The notes: generated from the sequence alone by a model not told the origin. A stretch of 64,000 bases of DNA from Rossellomorea aquimaris (GCF_008180865.1 NZ_VTEX01000001.1:519261-583260), one strand, 5' to 3'. Counted from the first letter of the stretch, positions 50,787-61,190 are shown. Numbers and translations are program-made.

Positions 50787-51533
50787 ATGCGGAAGCAAAG
50801 TAGAAACAAAGGAATATCCAGACATAAAAATGATAGTAAGTTTAAAACGTTTCAAGATGAAATCGGAATTCAATTTAATGATGAAAAACTACTTAAACAA
50901 GCTTTTACTCATTCATCCTATGTGAATGAGCATCGTCGTAAGCCTTATGAAGACAACGAACGTTTAGAATTTCTTGGGGATGCCGTTTTGGAATTAACGG
51001 TTTCTCAATTCTTATTCAAGAAGTATCCAATGATGAGCGAGGGTGAACTTACGAAATTAAGGGCTGCCATAGTATGTGAGCCTTCCCTGGTTAAGTTCTC
51101 GATTGAAATGAATTTCGGTGAACTCATCTTACTTGGTAAAGGTGAAGAAATGACAGGCGGTCGGGAAAGACCAGCATTACTCGCGGATGTCTTCGAGGCG
51201 TTTATCGGAGCGGTATATTTGGATCAAGGGTTAGAAACAGTGATTTCAATCCTTGAAAAAGTTGTCTATCCAAAAATTAACGTCGGTGCTTTTTCTCATG
51301 TGATGGATTATAAGAGTCAGTTACAAGAGCTGGTACAACGAGGAAGTGCAGGGATGATTGAATACAGCATCCTTGAAGAGAGCGGGCCAGCCCATAACAG
51401 GCAGTTTATTTCCCGGGTCAGTTTAAATGACGAAGAATTAGGCATAGGAAAAGGACGATCTAAGAAGGAAGCTGAACAACAAGCCGCACAAAAGGCTCTT
51501 GAGAAGCTAAAACAAAAGCTAGACGCTAAATAG
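50787..51533 (+). CDS. rnc: Ribonuclease III
   Basis: The 248-residue product cuts double-stranded RNA in rRNA and mRNA processing. The RNase III domain holds the signature [17 protein letters not shown] near residue 60 and the downstream acidic pair in [17 protein letters not shown] near residue 134. The dsRNA-binding domain covers about 175-245 with [10 protein letters not shown] and [29 protein letters not shown] precedes the ATG at 50787. smc follows after 11 bases, as in other Bacillus. Confidence 0.96.
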   Translation: MRKQSRNKGISRHKNDSKFKTFQDEIGIQFNDEKLLKQAFTHSSYVNEHRRKPYEDNERLEFLGDAVLELTVSQFLFKKYPMMSEGELTKLRAAIVCEPSLVKFSIEMNFGELILLGKGEEMTGGRERPALLADVFEAFIGAVYLDQGLETVISILEKVVYPKINVGAFSHVMDYKSQLQELVQRGSAGMIEYSILEESGPAHNRQFISRVSLNDEELGIGKGRSKKEAEQQAAQKALEKLKQKLDAK

Positions 51534-51544
51534 GGGGAAAGAAG

Positions 51545-54500
51545 ATGTTCCTCAAACAACTAGAAGTAATGGGGTTTAAATCTTTTGCAGAAAGAATATC
51601 CGTGGAATTTGTCCCGGGTGTTACAGCTGTTGTGGGACCAAACGGCAGTGGGAAGAGCAATATTATAGACGCGATTCGCTGGGTACTGGGTGAGCAATCA
51701 GCGAAAAGTCTTCGCGGATCAAAAATGGAAGATGTTATATTTGCCGGTAGTGATTCAAGAAAAGCCCTTAACATAGCAGAGGTAACTCTTGTCTTGGATA
51801 ATGAAGACGGTACCCTTCCAATCGATTACAGTGAAATCAGTGTTACAAGACGAGTGTTTCGCTCCGGAGATAGTGAGTATTTACTTAATAAACAACCTTG
51901 TCGATTGAAAGACATCATCGAATTATTTATGGATTCAGGTTTAGGGAAAGAAGCGTTCTCTATTATCAGTCAAGGGAAAGTGGAGGAAATCCTAAATAGT
52001 AAGCCTGAAGAACGAAGAACCATCTTTGAAGAGGCTGCCGGGGTATTAAAGTATAAAACACGTAAGAAAAAGGCGGAGAATAAGTTATTTGAAACACAGG
52101 AAAATCTTAATCGTGTGAATGACATTCTTCATGAGTTGGAAGGGCAGGTGGAACCCCTTAAAATTCAAGCTTCGATGGCACGTGATTATTTGGAGAAAAA
52201 AGAAGAGTTGGAGAAGTTCGAGGTCGCATTGACGGTCTATGATATTGAGGATTTACATAAGCAGTGGGAAAAGCTTAGTGAAGAATTTGAACATCATGGA
52301 AAAGAGGAACTGGCACTTTCCGCGCGTATACAAAAGAAGGAAGCCGTTCTGACCCAAACCCGTGATAAAATTGCGGCTCTTGATGAATCGATCTCAAATC
52401 TTCAGGAAGTGCTCCTGGCTACAAGTGAAGAATTGGAGAAACTCGAGGGTAGGAAACAAGTATTAGTGGAACGGAAGAAAAATTCGTCTTCCAACGAAAC
52501 TCAATTAAAGCAATCGATAGAAGAAGCAGAAGAACAAATTCAACAACTGACTTCTGAAAAAGAAAAAGCAGAGATGGAATTCAAGTCTATCGATTCAGAC
52601 GTTAAGGAACTTAAAGAGCTGCTCATTACGAAACAGAATCAATTTAAACATTATAATGAAAATATTGAAGATGTAATAGAATCTTTCAAAAGTGATTACA
52701 TTGAGAAACTGAATCAGCAGGCGTCAGCCAAAAATGAAATTCAGTACCTTGAGCAGCAGCTGGAGCAGCAATCCAATCGAAGCGGCCGATTAGAAGCAGA
52801 AAATGAAAAGTATGTAATTCAGCGTGATGAATTGCATCAGAGTCACAAAGAACTTTCGAAAATGCTGCAGCAGCAAAAAGAGGTAATCGATGAGCACATA
52901 TTCTTCTATCGTGAAGAACAGCAAAAGCTTGAGTCAGTGAAGGCTAAATATGAAAAGCAAGAAAAGACCCTATATCAAGCCTTCCAATTCCTGCAACAGG
53001 CGAAATCCCGGAAAGAAATGCTTGAGGAAATGGAAGATGACTATACAGGTTTCTTCCAGGGTGTGAAAGAAGTACTTAAGGAACGTGACGGTCAGTTAAC
53101 CGGGGTCCAAGGAGCGGTTGCGGAACTGATAACAGTACCTAAATCATATGAAACGGCTATGGAGACAGCTTTGGCGGCTTCCATGCAGCATATCGTGGTC
53201 GATACAGAAGAAGATGGCCGAAAAGCCATTGCTTTCTTAAAGAAGAATCAATACGGCCGTGCTACTTTCTTGCCGATGAACGTGATCAAAGGGAAATCGA
53301 TCCCTGACAGTCAAAAAAATATGCTGAAGGGTCATTCTTCTTTTATAGGAGTTGGAACTGATCTTCTTAATTATGATGAGCGCTTTCAAATGGTGATTTC
53401 TAACCTGGTTGGCAATGTGATCATCACGAAGGATTTAAAGGGAGCAAATGAAATCGCAAAGCTTATACAATATCGTTACCGTCTAGTAACCCTGGACGGA
53501 GACGTGGTGAATCCCGGTGGATCCATGTCCGGTGGTACCGTGAAGCAGAAGAAAAATTCGCTTCTCTCCAGAAAAGGTGAGCTTGAAGAAATGAAAGAAA
53601 AGCTTACAACGATGGAAAGCCAGACTGAACAGCTTCAATCTCAAGTGAAATCACTGAAAGAAGAAAGCAGCTTCAGAGAGAAGAAGCTGGAAGAAATGAG
53701 AGTGAAAGGAGAGCGTTTGCGACTTAAGGAGCAAGAACTTCTTTCCCAACTGCGTGAAAATGAATTATCCCAGCAGAACCTGGATGAAAGGCTTTCCCTA
53801 TATGATTTGGAGAAAAAAGACTTTACATCGGTTAAAGAGAAGCATGATTCAAGAACGAAGGAATTAAGAGCGTCTCTGGATGAAATTGGAGAAGATATTA
53901 AAAGGCTCGATCAAAAGATTAGCGAGCTTACTCTCCAAAAAAATAGTGAACGAACGTCCAAGGATGCTTTATTGAATGAAATCAGTGATATAAAAGCAAA
54001 CCTCGCCGCACGAAACGAGCAATTGGTTAACAGTCGTAATCAATTAATTCGTGTGCAGGAAACGATCGTCGATACAAACAAGCGGAAGGCGACTTTACAA
54101 GATGATTTGGAGTGGCTGCAGACTGAAATGAAGGATAATTTTTCAGGAGAAGAGCAGCTTGGGATGAAGGCTGAAGAGTGTTCGATTCAAAAATCAGAAA
54201 CTTCAAATTTGATTACTATACGACGGGAAGAGCGCTTAAATCTTCAACATGCGGTTGAAGACGAGGAGCTTGAGTTGAAAGAATTAAAGCGTCAGCATAA
54301 AGGTTTGGTAGGAGCATTAAGGGACGAGGAAGTGAAAATCAATCGTCTGGATGTTGAACTGGAAAATCGACTTGATCATTTACGCGATGAGTATATGCTT
54401 TCGTTTGAAGCGGCTAAGTCAGACTACCCCTTAACGATTGAGGTCGAAGAAGCGAGAAAGAAAGTGAAACTTGTGAAATTGGCCTTGGAAGAACTGGGAA

Positions 54501-55111
54501 CCGTAAATCTCGGTGCCATTGATGAGTATGAACGAGTGAAGGAAAGATACGAATTTTTAGTAGAGCAGAAGAATGATCTGACGGAAGCGAAGGACACTCT
54601 TTACCTGGTCATCAATGAGATGGACACAGAAATGATCAAACGCTTTGATCAAACCTTCACGGCTATTCAAGTGGAATTCGAAGGGGTATTTAGAGCATTG
54701 TTTGGAGGGGGAAGAGCGCAGTTGAAGCTGACGGACCCATCTGATCTCCTTCATACGGGGGTTGATATTGTAGCCCAGCCCCCAGGGAAGAAGCTGCAGA
54801 ACCTTGGGCTGATGTCCGGGGGAGAACGAGCCTTAACGGCCATTGCCCTGCTATTTTCAATCCTCAAGATCAGGCCTGTACCATTCTGTATACTGGATGA
54901 GGTAGAGGCAGCTCTTGATGAAGCAAATGTACAGAGGTTCAGTCAATATTTAAAGAAATTCAGTGACGAAACACAATTCATCGTCATTACCCATCGTAAA
55001 GGAACAATGGAAGAAGCCCATGTTCTGTACGGTGTAACGATGCAGGAATCTGGTGTGTCCAAGTTAGTATCAGTCAGACTGCAAGAAACAAAGGAATTGA
55101 TAGAAACTTAA
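51545..55111 (+). CDS. smc: Chromosome condensation and segregation protein SMC
   Basis: The 1188-residue product is the SMC ATPase that, with ScpA and ScpB, loads at ParB-parS and aligns the chromosome arms. Walker A GPNGSGKS lies at residues 31-38. Long coiled coils run about 165-500 and 670-1020 and flank a hinge with FFQGVKEVL and GGSMSGG. The ABC signature LMSGGERALTAIALLF is near residue 1090, and Walker B FCILDEVEAALDEAN near residue 1115. Length is typical. TAGGGGGAAAG lies before the ATG. ftsY follows after 18 bases. Confidence 0.97.
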   Translation: MFLKQLEVMGFKSFAERISVEFVPGVTAVVGPNGSGKSNIIDAIRWVLGEQSAKSLRGSKMEDVIFAGSDSRKALNIAEVTLVLDNEDGTLPIDYSEISVTRRVFRSGDSEYLLNKQPCRLKDIIELFMDSGLGKEAFSIISQGKVEEILNSKPEERRTIFEEAAGVLKYKTRKKKAENKLFETQENLNRVNDILHELEGQVEPLKIQASMARDYLEKKEELEKFEVALTVYDIEDLHKQWEKLSEEFEHHGKEELALSARIQKKEAVLTQTRDKIAALDESISNLQEVLLATSEELEKLEGRKQVLVERKKNSSSNETQLKQSIEEAEEQIQQLTSEKEKAEMEFKSIDSDVKELKELLITKQNQFKHYNENIEDVIESFKSDYIEKLNQQASAKNEIQYLEQQLEQQSNRSGRLEAENEKYVIQRDELHQSHKELSKMLQQQKEVIDEHIFFYREEQQKLESVKAKYEKQEKTLYQAFQFLQQAKSRKEMLEEMEDDYTGFFQGVKEVLKERDGQLTGVQGAVAELITVPKSYETAMETALAASMQHIVVDTEEDGRKAIAFLKKNQYGRATFLPMNVIKGKSIPDSQKNMLKGHSSFIGVGTDLLNYDERFQMVISNLVGNVIITKDLKGANEIAKLIQYRYRLVTLDGDVVNPGGSMSGGTVKQKKNSLLSRKGELEEMKEKLTTMESQTEQLQSQVKSLKEESSFREKKLEEMRVKGERLRLKEQELLSQLRENELSQQNLDERLSLYDLEKKDFTSVKEKHDSRTKELRASLDEIGEDIKRLDQKISELTLQKNSERTSKDALLNEISDIKANLAARNEQLVNSRNQLIRVQETIVDTNKRKATLQDDLEWLQTEMKDNFSGEEQLGMKAEECSIQKSETSNLITIRREERLNLQHAVEDEELELKELKRQHKGLVGALRDEEVKINRLDVELENRLDHLRDEYMLSFEAAKSDYPLTIEVEEARKKVKLVKLALEELGTVNLGAIDEYERVKERYEFLVEQKNDLTEAKDTLYLVINEMDTEMIKRFDQTFTAIQVEFEGVFRALFGGGRAQLKLTDPSDLLHTGVDIVAQPPGKKLQNLGLMSGGERALTAIALLFSILKIRPVPFCILDEVEAALDEANVQRFSQYLKKFSDETQFIVITHRKGTMEEAHVLYGVTMQESGVSKLVSVRLQETKELIET

Positions 55112-55129
55112 TGAGTGGGGTGTGAAAGG

Positions 55130-56119
55130 TTGAGTTTTTTTAAGAAGCTTAAAGATAAATTTACACAATCGAGTGACAACGTATCAGAGAAATTTAAAGA
55201 TGGACTAAGTAAAACAAGAAATAACTTTACAACAAAGGTCAATGACCTGGTTGCGAGATACCGCAAAGTGGATGAAGATTTCTTTGAAGAGCTGGAAGAA
55301 ATCCTGATCGGAGCGGATGTTGGGTTTGATACGGTCATGGAACTGATAGACGAACTAAAGCTAGAAGTGAAGCGAAAGAATATTCAAGACACTGAAGATG
55401 TTCAATCAGTCATTTCAGAGAAGCTTGTTGAAATCTACCAAGGAGATCGTGATGAGGACAACAGCCTGAACATTCAGGATGATCAGCTGACGGTTTTGCT
55501 GTTTGTCGGAGTGAATGGCGTTGGAAAGACGACGACCATTGGGAAGATGGCTCATATGTTCAAGGAACAAGGTAAGAACGTGGTACTTGCGGCAGGTGAT
55601 ACATTCCGTGCAGGCGCAATCGAACAGCTTGAAGTATGGGGGGAACGTGTAGGAGTTCCAGTCATTAAACAAGCGGCAGGAAGCGACCCGGCAGCGGTTA
55701 TGTTTGATGCAGTTCAATCAGCAAAAGCAAAAAAAGCGGATATTCTTATTTGTGATACAGCAGGAAGATTACAAAATAAAGTGAATCTGATGAAAGAGCT
55801 TGAAAAAGTGAAGCGGGTGATAGAAAGAGAAGTTCCAGGAGCTCCTCATGAAGTTTTACTTGTACTCGACGCGACCACAGGTCAAAATGCCATGGTGCAA
55901 GCTAAAACCTTTAAAGAAGCAACGAATGTTTCAGGGATCGTCCTGACGAAGCTGGACGGTACAGCAAAAGGTGGTATTGTCCTTGCGATCAGAAACGAAC
56001 TTGATATCCCTGTGAAATATGTAGGTCTGGGAGAGAAGATGGACGACCTCCAGCCGTTCGATGCTGAAAAGTATGTATACGGCTTATTCTCTAACCTGGT
56101 TGATAAAGAAGAAGAATAG
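55130..56119 (+). CDS. ftsY: Signal recognition particle receptor FtsY
   Basis: The 329-residue product is the SRP receptor GTPase, pairing with Ffh to deliver ribosomes to SecYEG. A charged N-terminal stretch leads into the N domain ([26 protein letters not shown]), then the G domain with [15 protein letters not shown] near residue 128, [30 protein letters not shown] and GLGEKMDDL. The start is taken as TTG at 55130, which gives the family start [11 protein letters not shown] and the usual length; GTG at 55115 would add five residues. It lies between smc and the ylxM-ffh unit. Confidence 0.95.
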   Translation: MSFFKKLKDKFTQSSDNVSEKFKDGLSKTRNNFTTKVNDLVARYRKVDEDFFEELEEILIGADVGFDTVMELIDELKLEVKRKNIQDTEDVQSVISEKLVEIYQGDRDEDNSLNIQDDQLTVLLFVGVNGVGKTTTIGKMAHMFKEQGKNVVLAAGDTFRAGAIEQLEVWGERVGVPVIKQAAGSDPAAVMFDAVQSAKAKKADILICDTAGRLQNKVNLMKELEKVKRVIEREVPGAPHEVLLVLDATTGQNAMVQAKTFKEATNVSGIVLTKLDGTAKGGIVLAIRNELDIPVKYVGLGEKMDDLQPFDAEKYVYGLFSNLVDKEEE

Positions 56120-56134
56120 ATTTAAGAATCGATA

Positions 56135-56187
56135 GGGTAGCCTCATGGACGACTTTATAAAGTCGTATTGCAGGTTACTCTTCTTTT
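56135..56187 (+). terminator. Terminator after ftsY
   Basis: The perfect palindrome ACGACTTTATAAAGTCGT (56149-56166) is enclosed by GGGTAGCCT pairing with AGGTTACTC (two G-U pairs), followed by TTCTTTTG. Confidence 0.7.
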
Positions 56188-56191
56188 GTAT

Positions 56192-56233
56192 GGATACTTA
56201 AGGATTTTCTCTATGAAAAATCCTTAAGTATCC
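56192..56233. repeat. Perfect 17-bp inverted repeat before the ylxM-ffh promoter
   Basis: GGATACTTAAGGATTTT (56192-56208) and AAAATCCTTAAGTATCC (56217-56233) are exact inverted copies around an 8-base loop. The right arm abuts the -35 TTGACA at 56234. No T run follows on either strand, so a plain terminator does not explain it. Confidence 0.85.
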
Positions 56234-56262
56234 TTGACAAACACCCGTAAACGCTGTATTCT
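56234..56262 (+). promoter_or_regulatory. Promoter of ylxM-ffh
   Basis: TTGACA (56234-56239) and TATTCT (56257-56262) are spaced by 17 bases, 40 bases before ylxM. Confidence 0.7.
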
Positions 56263-56302
56263 TCATATGTAAAGGTTTTTCACTTAACAAGGAGGGATAT
56301 CC

Positions 56303-56635
56303 GTGCTGGAGAAAACGACCAGAATGAATTATCTCTACGATTTTTATCAATCTTTGTTAACTCCTAAGCAGAGAAGCTATATGTCCCTTTATTATTTGGA
56401 TGATTTCTCTTTAGGAGAAATCGCTGAAGAGTATAATGTTAGTCGACAAGCAGTGTATGATAACATTAAACGAACAGAGGCCATGATCGAGGAGTACGAA
56501 GAAAAGCTTTTATTATTTAAAAAATTTCAAGAACGCAACGAGATTCTTGAACAACTCAGGCAAAAAATAGGAGAATCATCAATTGATTCTGCTTATTGTT
56601 TAAAACTCATTGATGATCTTGAAATATTGGATTAG
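56303..56635 (+). CDS. ylxM: SRP-associated helix-turn-helix protein YlxM
   Basis: The 110-residue product belongs to the UPF0122/YlxM family, which in streptococci modulates the SRP. A sigma-70 region 4-like helix-turn-helix is visible in [39 protein letters not shown] (key FSLGEIAE and [12 protein letters not shown]). The start is GTG at 56303 with AAGGAGGGATA upstream. It is 12 bases before ffh and forms an operon with it, the usual arrangement. Confidence 0.94.
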   Translation: MLEKTTRMNYLYDFYQSLLTPKQRSYMSLYYLDDFSLGEIAEEYNVSRQAVYDNIKRTEAMIEEYEEKLLLFKKFQERNEILEQLRQKIGESSIDSAYCLKLIDDLEILD

Positions 56636-56647
56636 GAGGCGGCATGA

Positions 56648-57991
56648 ATGGCATTTGAAGGATTAGCCGACCGACTGCAAGGTACAATACAAAAAATCCG
56701 TGGAAAAGGAAAGATTTCAGAAGCGGATGTTAAAGAGATGATGCGTGAAGTTCGTCTTGCTCTTTTGGAAGCGGACGTTAATTTTAAAGTGGTGAAGCAA
56801 TTCGTCAAGAAAGTAAGTGAACGGGCTGTCGGACAAGAAGTCATGAAGAGTCTTACACCGGGACAACAGGTCATTAAGGTTGTTCAGGAAGAGCTTACAA
56901 ATCTGATGGGTGGCGAACAAAGTCAGATTGCCGTCGCTAAACGTCCCCCAACTGTCATTATGATGGTTGGTTTACAAGGTGCAGGTAAAACGACGACCAC
57001 TGGAAAGCTTGCGAACCTGCTTCGAAAGAAACATAACCGCAAACCACTATTAGTGGCTGCTGATATTTACCGTCCCGCTGCCATCAAGCAGTTAGAAACC
57101 ATCGGGAAACAATTAAGCCTGCCTGTGTTTTCACTGGGAGATCAGGTGAGTCCTGTTGAGATTGCGAAAAAGGCCATCGAAAAGGCAAAAGAAGAACATC
57201 ACGATTATGTTCTGATTGATACAGCAGGCCGACTTCACATTGATGAAAACCTGATGGGAGAGCTAAAAGAAATTAAAGAACTCTCAAATCCAGATGAGAT
57301 ATTCCTCGTAGTGGATGCCATGACAGGTCAAGATGCGGTTAATGTTGCGCAAAGCTTTAATGAAGACCTTGGCATAACGGGTGTTGTGCTGACAAAACTT
57401 GATGGTGATACACGAGGCGGGGCCGCACTATCAATCCGTTCCGTCACTGAAAAACCGATTAAATTTGTTGGGATGGGTGAAAAGATGGATGCGTTAGAAG
57501 CATTCCATCCTGAGCGCATGGCATCACGAATCCTCGGTATGGGAGATGTTCTTTCCCTAATCGAGAAAGCTCAGGCCAATGTTGATGAAGAGAAGGCCAA
57601 AGAACTTGAACAAAAAATGCGTACCATGTCTTTCACTTTTGATGATTTCCTGGAGCAATTAGGTCAAGTGAGGCAAATGGGCCCACTCGATGAGTTACTG
57701 AAAATGATGCCTGGAGCAAACAAAATGAAGGGCTTGGATAAGATTCAAGTCGATGACAAGCAGATCAGTCATGTTGAGGCAATCATCCAATCGATGACGA
57801 AGGATGAGAAAATTCATCCGGAAACCATCAATGCTTCACGTCGTAAAAGAATTGCGAAGGGGAGCGGAACATCCATTCAAGAGGTAAACCGACTTCTCAA
57901 ACAATTCGAGGACATGAAGAAAATGATGAAACAAATGAGCGGCATGCAAGGAAAAGGTAAGAAAAAAGGGATGAAATTCCCATTTATGTAA
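56648..57991 (+). CDS. ffh: Signal recognition particle protein Ffh
   Basis: The 447-residue product binds signal peptides and the SRP RNA. The N domain is followed by the G domain with GLQGAGKTTTTGKLA near residue 108, DIYRPAAIKQL, DTAGRLHIDE, TKLDGDTRGGAALS and GMGEKMDALE. The M domain from about residue 300 has the RNA-binding SRRKRIAKGSGTSIQEVNRLLKQF (key GSGTSIQEVN) and a methionine-rich tail ending GMKFPFM. TTAGGAGGCGG precedes the ATG. FtsY, its receptor, is encoded just upstream. Confidence 0.97.
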   Translation: MAFEGLADRLQGTIQKIRGKGKISEADVKEMMREVRLALLEADVNFKVVKQFVKKVSERAVGQEVMKSLTPGQQVIKVVQEELTNLMGGEQSQIAVAKRPPTVIMMVGLQGAGKTTTTGKLANLLRKKHNRKPLLVAADIYRPAAIKQLETIGKQLSLPVFSLGDQVSPVEIAKKAIEKAKEEHHDYVLIDTAGRLHIDENLMGELKEIKELSNPDEIFLVVDAMTGQDAVNVAQSFNEDLGITGVVLTKLDGDTRGGAALSIRSVTEKPIKFVGMGEKMDALEAFHPERMASRILGMGDVLSLIEKAQANVDEEKAKELEQKMRTMSFTFDDFLEQLGQVRQMGPLDELLKMMPGANKMKGLDKIQVDDKQISHVEAIIQSMTKDEKIHPETINASRRKRIAKGSGTSIQEVNRLLKQFEDMKKMMKQMSGMQGKGKKKGMKFPFM

Positions 57992-58016
57992 GCAATTCAT
58001 TCAATTTTTTTCATGA

Positions 58017-58382
<366 letters not shown>

Positions 58383-58394
58383 TCGATTAGATCG

Positions 58395-58628
58395 ATGAAA
58401 GATCTTATTCTAACGATTGTGAAACCCTTAGTTGACCATCCGGACTCAGTCCACATCGAAACCGATGAGGGAGCGAACGGCATAACCTATAAGTTATCTG
58501 TCCATCCTGAAGACATGGGGAAGGTCATTGGGAAACAAGGGAGAGTAGCTAAATCGATTCGAACTGTGGTATACGCTGCAGCAGGATCTTCACAACAGAA
58601 GAAAATCTTCTTAGAGATAGTGGAGTAA
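58395..58628 (+). CDS. khpA: KH-domain RNA-binding protein KhpA
   Basis: The 77-residue product (YlqC) is a single KH domain with the GxxG loop in MGKVIGKQGRVAKSIRTVV near residues 45-63 (GKQG). KhpA pairs with KhpB/Jag in Gram-positive bacteria and binds many RNAs, affecting cell elongation. It has no clear Shine-Dalgarno sequence before the ATG and starts 12 bases after rpsP, so translation may depend on the upstream gene. A strong terminator follows. Confidence 0.94.
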   Translation: MKDLILTIVKPLVDHPDSVHIETDEGANGITYKLSVHPEDMGKVIGKQGRVAKSIRTVVYAAAGSSQQKKIFLEIVE

Positions 58629-58694
58629 GGAAGCCGACATTTGGCTCTTTACACGAAAGGGTCCTATGACCTTGAACACCGACTCTATTGAATC

Positions 58695-58751
58695 AGGGGA
58701 CTGACCCACAAAGGTTACTATATAGCCTTAAGACGTCAGTCCCCTTTTTCA
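58695..58751 (+). terminator. Terminator after khpA
   Basis: AGGGGACTGAC (58695-58705) pairs perfectly with GTCAGTCCCCT (58735-58745) and is followed by five T residues. An inner AAGGTTA / TAGCCTT pair extends the structure. The rest of the 238-base gap to ylqD holds no gene. Confidence 0.88.
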
Positions 58752-58866
58752 TAGGCTTATGCTGCATAATTTAAGGAAGACCTGCACAATCCAACACTCC
58801 CCCAAGAGAACACCCTAAGGATTTAGTACGACAGCGTGGGGTGAATAGAAGGAGGAGGAAGAACTT

Positions 58867-59253
58867 TTGAATGTGATACATACGATTACGATTAAACAGG
58901 TGTTAACAGAAAAGAGTAAGGATCTGTTAATGAAACGATATGAAAATCAAAAGTTTCATTTAGCTAAGGAAAGCGATCAGTTACAGTTCGAAATGAAAAA
59001 GATTGAACGTGGTAAGAAATATCCGTCCCATAAATTAAATCAGCACTTCGAAAGAGAATTGAACGAGCGGGCTGAAAAGATCAAGCTTTTGGATTTCCAA
59101 ATCGAGCAGTTAAATATTCTTCCTATTGGAAGCGAGCTAAAGGAAAAAGAAGTCCAGGGTATGATTGACATACAAGTTGGTGACAATTGGGAAGAAGAAG
59201 CACTTTCTAAGACAATTATAATTGAAGATGGTATTGTGAAAGAAATTCGTTGA
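58867..59253 (+). CDS. ylqD: YlqD family protein
   Basis: The 128-residue product is rich in Lys and Glu and largely helical, with a likely coiled coil at about residues 20-80 ([28 protein letters not shown]) and a small C-terminal domain with [25 protein letters not shown] in part (key VGDNWEE). It matches the YlqD family, of unknown function, found between khpA and rimM. The start is TTG at 58867 with GAAGGAGGAGGAAG upstream. rimM follows after 17 bases. Assignment rests on position and on the [12 protein letters not shown] start. Confidence 0.85.
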   Translation: MNVIHTITIKQVLTEKSKDLLMKRYENQKFHLAKESDQLQFEMKKIERGKKYPSHKLNQHFERELNERAEKIKLLDFQIEQLNILPIGSELKEKEVQGMIDIQVGDNWEEEALSKTIIIEDGIVKEIR

Positions 59254-59270
59254 TGCAAGAGGTGAAAGCG

Positions 59271-59789
59271 ATGGAAAAGTGGTTTAATGTAGGTAAGATT
59301 GTCAATACTCATGGAGTTAAAGGTGAATTAAAGATCGTTTCTACGACAGATTTTCCTGAGGAGCGATATCAAATAGGGAACACACTATACTTGTTTCAAG
59401 GTAAAAACCAAGAACCGATCAGTCTCGTGATCAAATCTCATCGAAATCATAAGAGCTTTGATTTATTGACCTTCGAGGGGTATGAAAATATCAATGAGGT
59501 TGAGAAGTTTAAAGAAGGAATCCTGAAGGTACAGGAAGACCAATTGCAGGAACTCGAAGAAGGAGAATACTATTTCCACGAAATCGTTGGCTGTAAGGTC
59601 TTAACAACTGCCGGGGAAGAGCTTGGAACCATAACAGAGATTCTAAGCCCGGGAGCGAACGACGTTTGGGTTGTGAAGGGTCAAAGAGGCAAAGAATACC
59701 TTATTCCTTACATAGAGGATATCGTGAAGACGATCGACATAGAGGAACAGCTTGTTACGATTGAACCGATGGAAGGCCTGTTGTCATGA
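59271..59789 (+). CDS. rimM: Ribosome maturation factor RimM
   Basis: The 172-residue product binds S19 in the 30S head and helps late assembly. The N-terminal domain starts [19 protein letters not shown] with [10 protein letters not shown], and the C-terminal PRC-barrel contains [29 protein letters not shown] and [10 protein letters not shown]. The ATG at 59271 with AGAGGTGA five bases upstream is preferred over an in-frame ATG at 59250. Its stop codon overlaps the trmD start (ATGA), the usual coupling. Confidence 0.96.
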   Translation: MEKWFNVGKIVNTHGVKGELKIVSTTDFPEERYQIGNTLYLFQGKNQEPISLVIKSHRNHKSFDLLTFEGYENINEVEKFKEGILKVQEDQLQELEEGEYYFHEIVGCKVLTTAGEELGTITEILSPGANDVWVVKGQRGKEYLIPYIEDIVKTIDIEEQLVTIEPMEGLLS

Positions 59790-60523
59790 TGAGAATTGAT
59801 GTCCTGTCTCTATTCCCATCTATGTTCGAGGGGATCTTTGGTGAATCGATTCTTAAGAAAGCATACGAAAAAGAAGCCGTAAGCTACAATGTGATTAACT
59901 TCAGGGAATACGCTGATAACAAACATAATCAAGTTGATGATTATCCTTACGGTGGAGGAGCCGGAATGGTATTAAAGCCACAGCCTATCTTTGATGCAGT
60001 TGATGCATTAAAGAAAGAGCAACAATCAAAGCCGAGGGTCATCCTCATGTGTCCGCAAGGGGAACGCTATACACAGCAAAAGGCAGAGGAACTTGCTAAG
60101 GAAGAGCATCTCGTGTTTATATGCGGTCATTATGAAGGTTACGATGAGCGGATCAGGGAGCATGTTGTAACGGACGAAATATCAATTGGAGACTATGTAT
60201 TGACTGGTGGGGAACTTGGCGCCATGGTTGTCATCGATAGTGTAGTTCGCCTGCTTCCTGGAGTGCTTGGAAATGAAGATTCGCCTATTCAGGATTCGTT
60301 CTCATCAGGACTCCTTGAGCATCCCCATTATACCCGGCCATCGGACTTTAGGGGGTTGAAGGTACCAGATGAGCTGATCTCAGGGAACCATCGTCTGATA
60401 GATGAATGGAGAGAGAAAGAGAGTCTGAGAAGAACCTTTGAAAGAAGACCGGACCTATTAGAAAGATATTCACTCACAGATCGGCAAAAGGCCTGGATAG
60501 AGGATTGGAGAAAGTCTAAATAA
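59786..60523 (+). CDS. trmD: tRNA (guanine-37-N1) methyltransferase TrmD
   Basis: The 245-residue product is a SPOUT-family enzyme that methylates G37 next to the anticodon and prevents frameshifts. Signatures are [19 protein letters not shown] at the start, [17 protein letters not shown] near residue 53, [11 protein letters not shown] near 112 and the SAM knot with [16 protein letters not shown] near 132. Two adjacent ATG codons (59786, 59789) are possible starts. It overlaps rimM by four bases. rplS follows after 136 bases with its own promoter. Confidence 0.97.
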   Translation: MMRIDVLSLFPSMFEGIFGESILKKAYEKEAVSYNVINFREYADNKHNQVDDYPYGGGAGMVLKPQPIFDAVDALKKEQQSKPRVILMCPQGERYTQQKAEELAKEEHLVFICGHYEGYDERIREHVVTDEISIGDYVLTGGELGAMVVIDSVVRLLPGVLGNEDSPIQDSFSSGLLEHPHYTRPSDFRGLKVPDELISGNHRLIDEWREKESLRRTFERRPDLLERYSLTDRQKAWIEDWRKSK

Positions 60524-60527
60524 GCTA

Positions 60528-60556
60528 TTGCATCCTGGTTGCCTGTGTGATATTAT
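60528..60556 (+). promoter_or_regulatory. Promoter of rplS
   Basis: TTGCAT (60528-60533) and TATTAT (60551-60556) are spaced by exactly 17 bases, just after the trmD stop codon. Confidence 0.68.
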
Positions 60557-60659
60557 ATTCTTTGTGGCTTGAGGGGATATCCCCTGTTGTCATTGATCCC
60601 GATGTTCCGCTGCAATCTATCGCTTTTGTAAGAGCATCTGTTGGAAGGAGTTGAAAAAG
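60557..60659 (+). promoter_or_regulatory. rplS 5' leader, possible L19 leader RNA
   Basis: The leader of about 95 bases contains the hairpin AGGGGATATCCCCT (60572-60585) and ends with GGAAGGAG. A cis-acting L19 leader is known before rplS in Bacillus; position and a stable hairpin fit it, but I could not fold or compare it. Confidence 0.5.
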
Positions 60660-61004
60660 ATGCACAAATTAATCGAAGATATTACGAAAGAACAACTTCG
60701 CTCTGATCTACCATCTTTCCGTCCTGGTGATACAGTACGTGTACACGTTAACATCGTTGAGGGTACTCGTGAACGTATTCAGGTATACGAAGGAGTAGTA
60801 ATCAAACGCCGCGGTGGCGGTATCAGCGAAACATTTACTGTTCGTAAAATTTCTTACGGTGTAGGTGTTGAGCGTACTTTCCCAGTACACACACCAAAGA
60901 TCGCTAAATTAGAAGTTATTCGTCGCGGTAAAGTCCGTCGTGCGAAACTTTATTACCTGCGTAACCTGCGTGGTAAAGCGGCACGTATTAAAGAAATTCG
61001 ATAA
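60660..61004 (+). CDS. rplS: 50S ribosomal protein L19
   Basis: The 114-residue product is L19, with [20 protein letters not shown] at the start, then [31 protein letters not shown] and [32 protein letters not shown] (key FPVHTPKI and RAKLYYLR). It sits at the 30S-50S interface. The ATG at 60660 is nine bases after GGAAGGAG; a TTG at 60651 is closer than usual to that site. It has its own promoter and terminator. Confidence 0.97.
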   Translation: MHKLIEDITKEQLRSDLPSFRPGDTVRVHVNIVEGTRERIQVYEGVVIKRRGGGISETFTVRKISYGVGVERTFPVHTPKIAKLEVIRRGKVRRAKLYYLRNLRGKAARIKEIR

Positions 61005-61013
61005 GAACGTAAG

Positions 61014-61044
61014 AAAAGGAGCTTGGAGACAAGCTCCTTTTCCT
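61014..61044 (+). terminator. Terminator of rplS
   Basis: AAAAGGAGCTTG (61014-61025) pairs perfectly with CAAGCTCCTTTT (61030-61041) around a GAGA tetraloop. Confidence 0.88.
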
Positions 61045-61190
61045 TATTGTACAAGATTTGTTGTGTAATAAATGAAACGTCCGCGGAGGACGGCCTGCCT
61101 ATTTTAATGAAGCCACCTTTTTTTAATGAGAAATACAAGAATTTCTAGTAGAATAGAAAAAGATAGAAAAATACATTGGGTGGTGGAGAT

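Noticed and set aside
58793-58845. CACTCCCC / GTGGGGTG pairing before ylqD
   Set aside because: The arms are short and 37 bases apart, with no T run; chance pairing is as likely.
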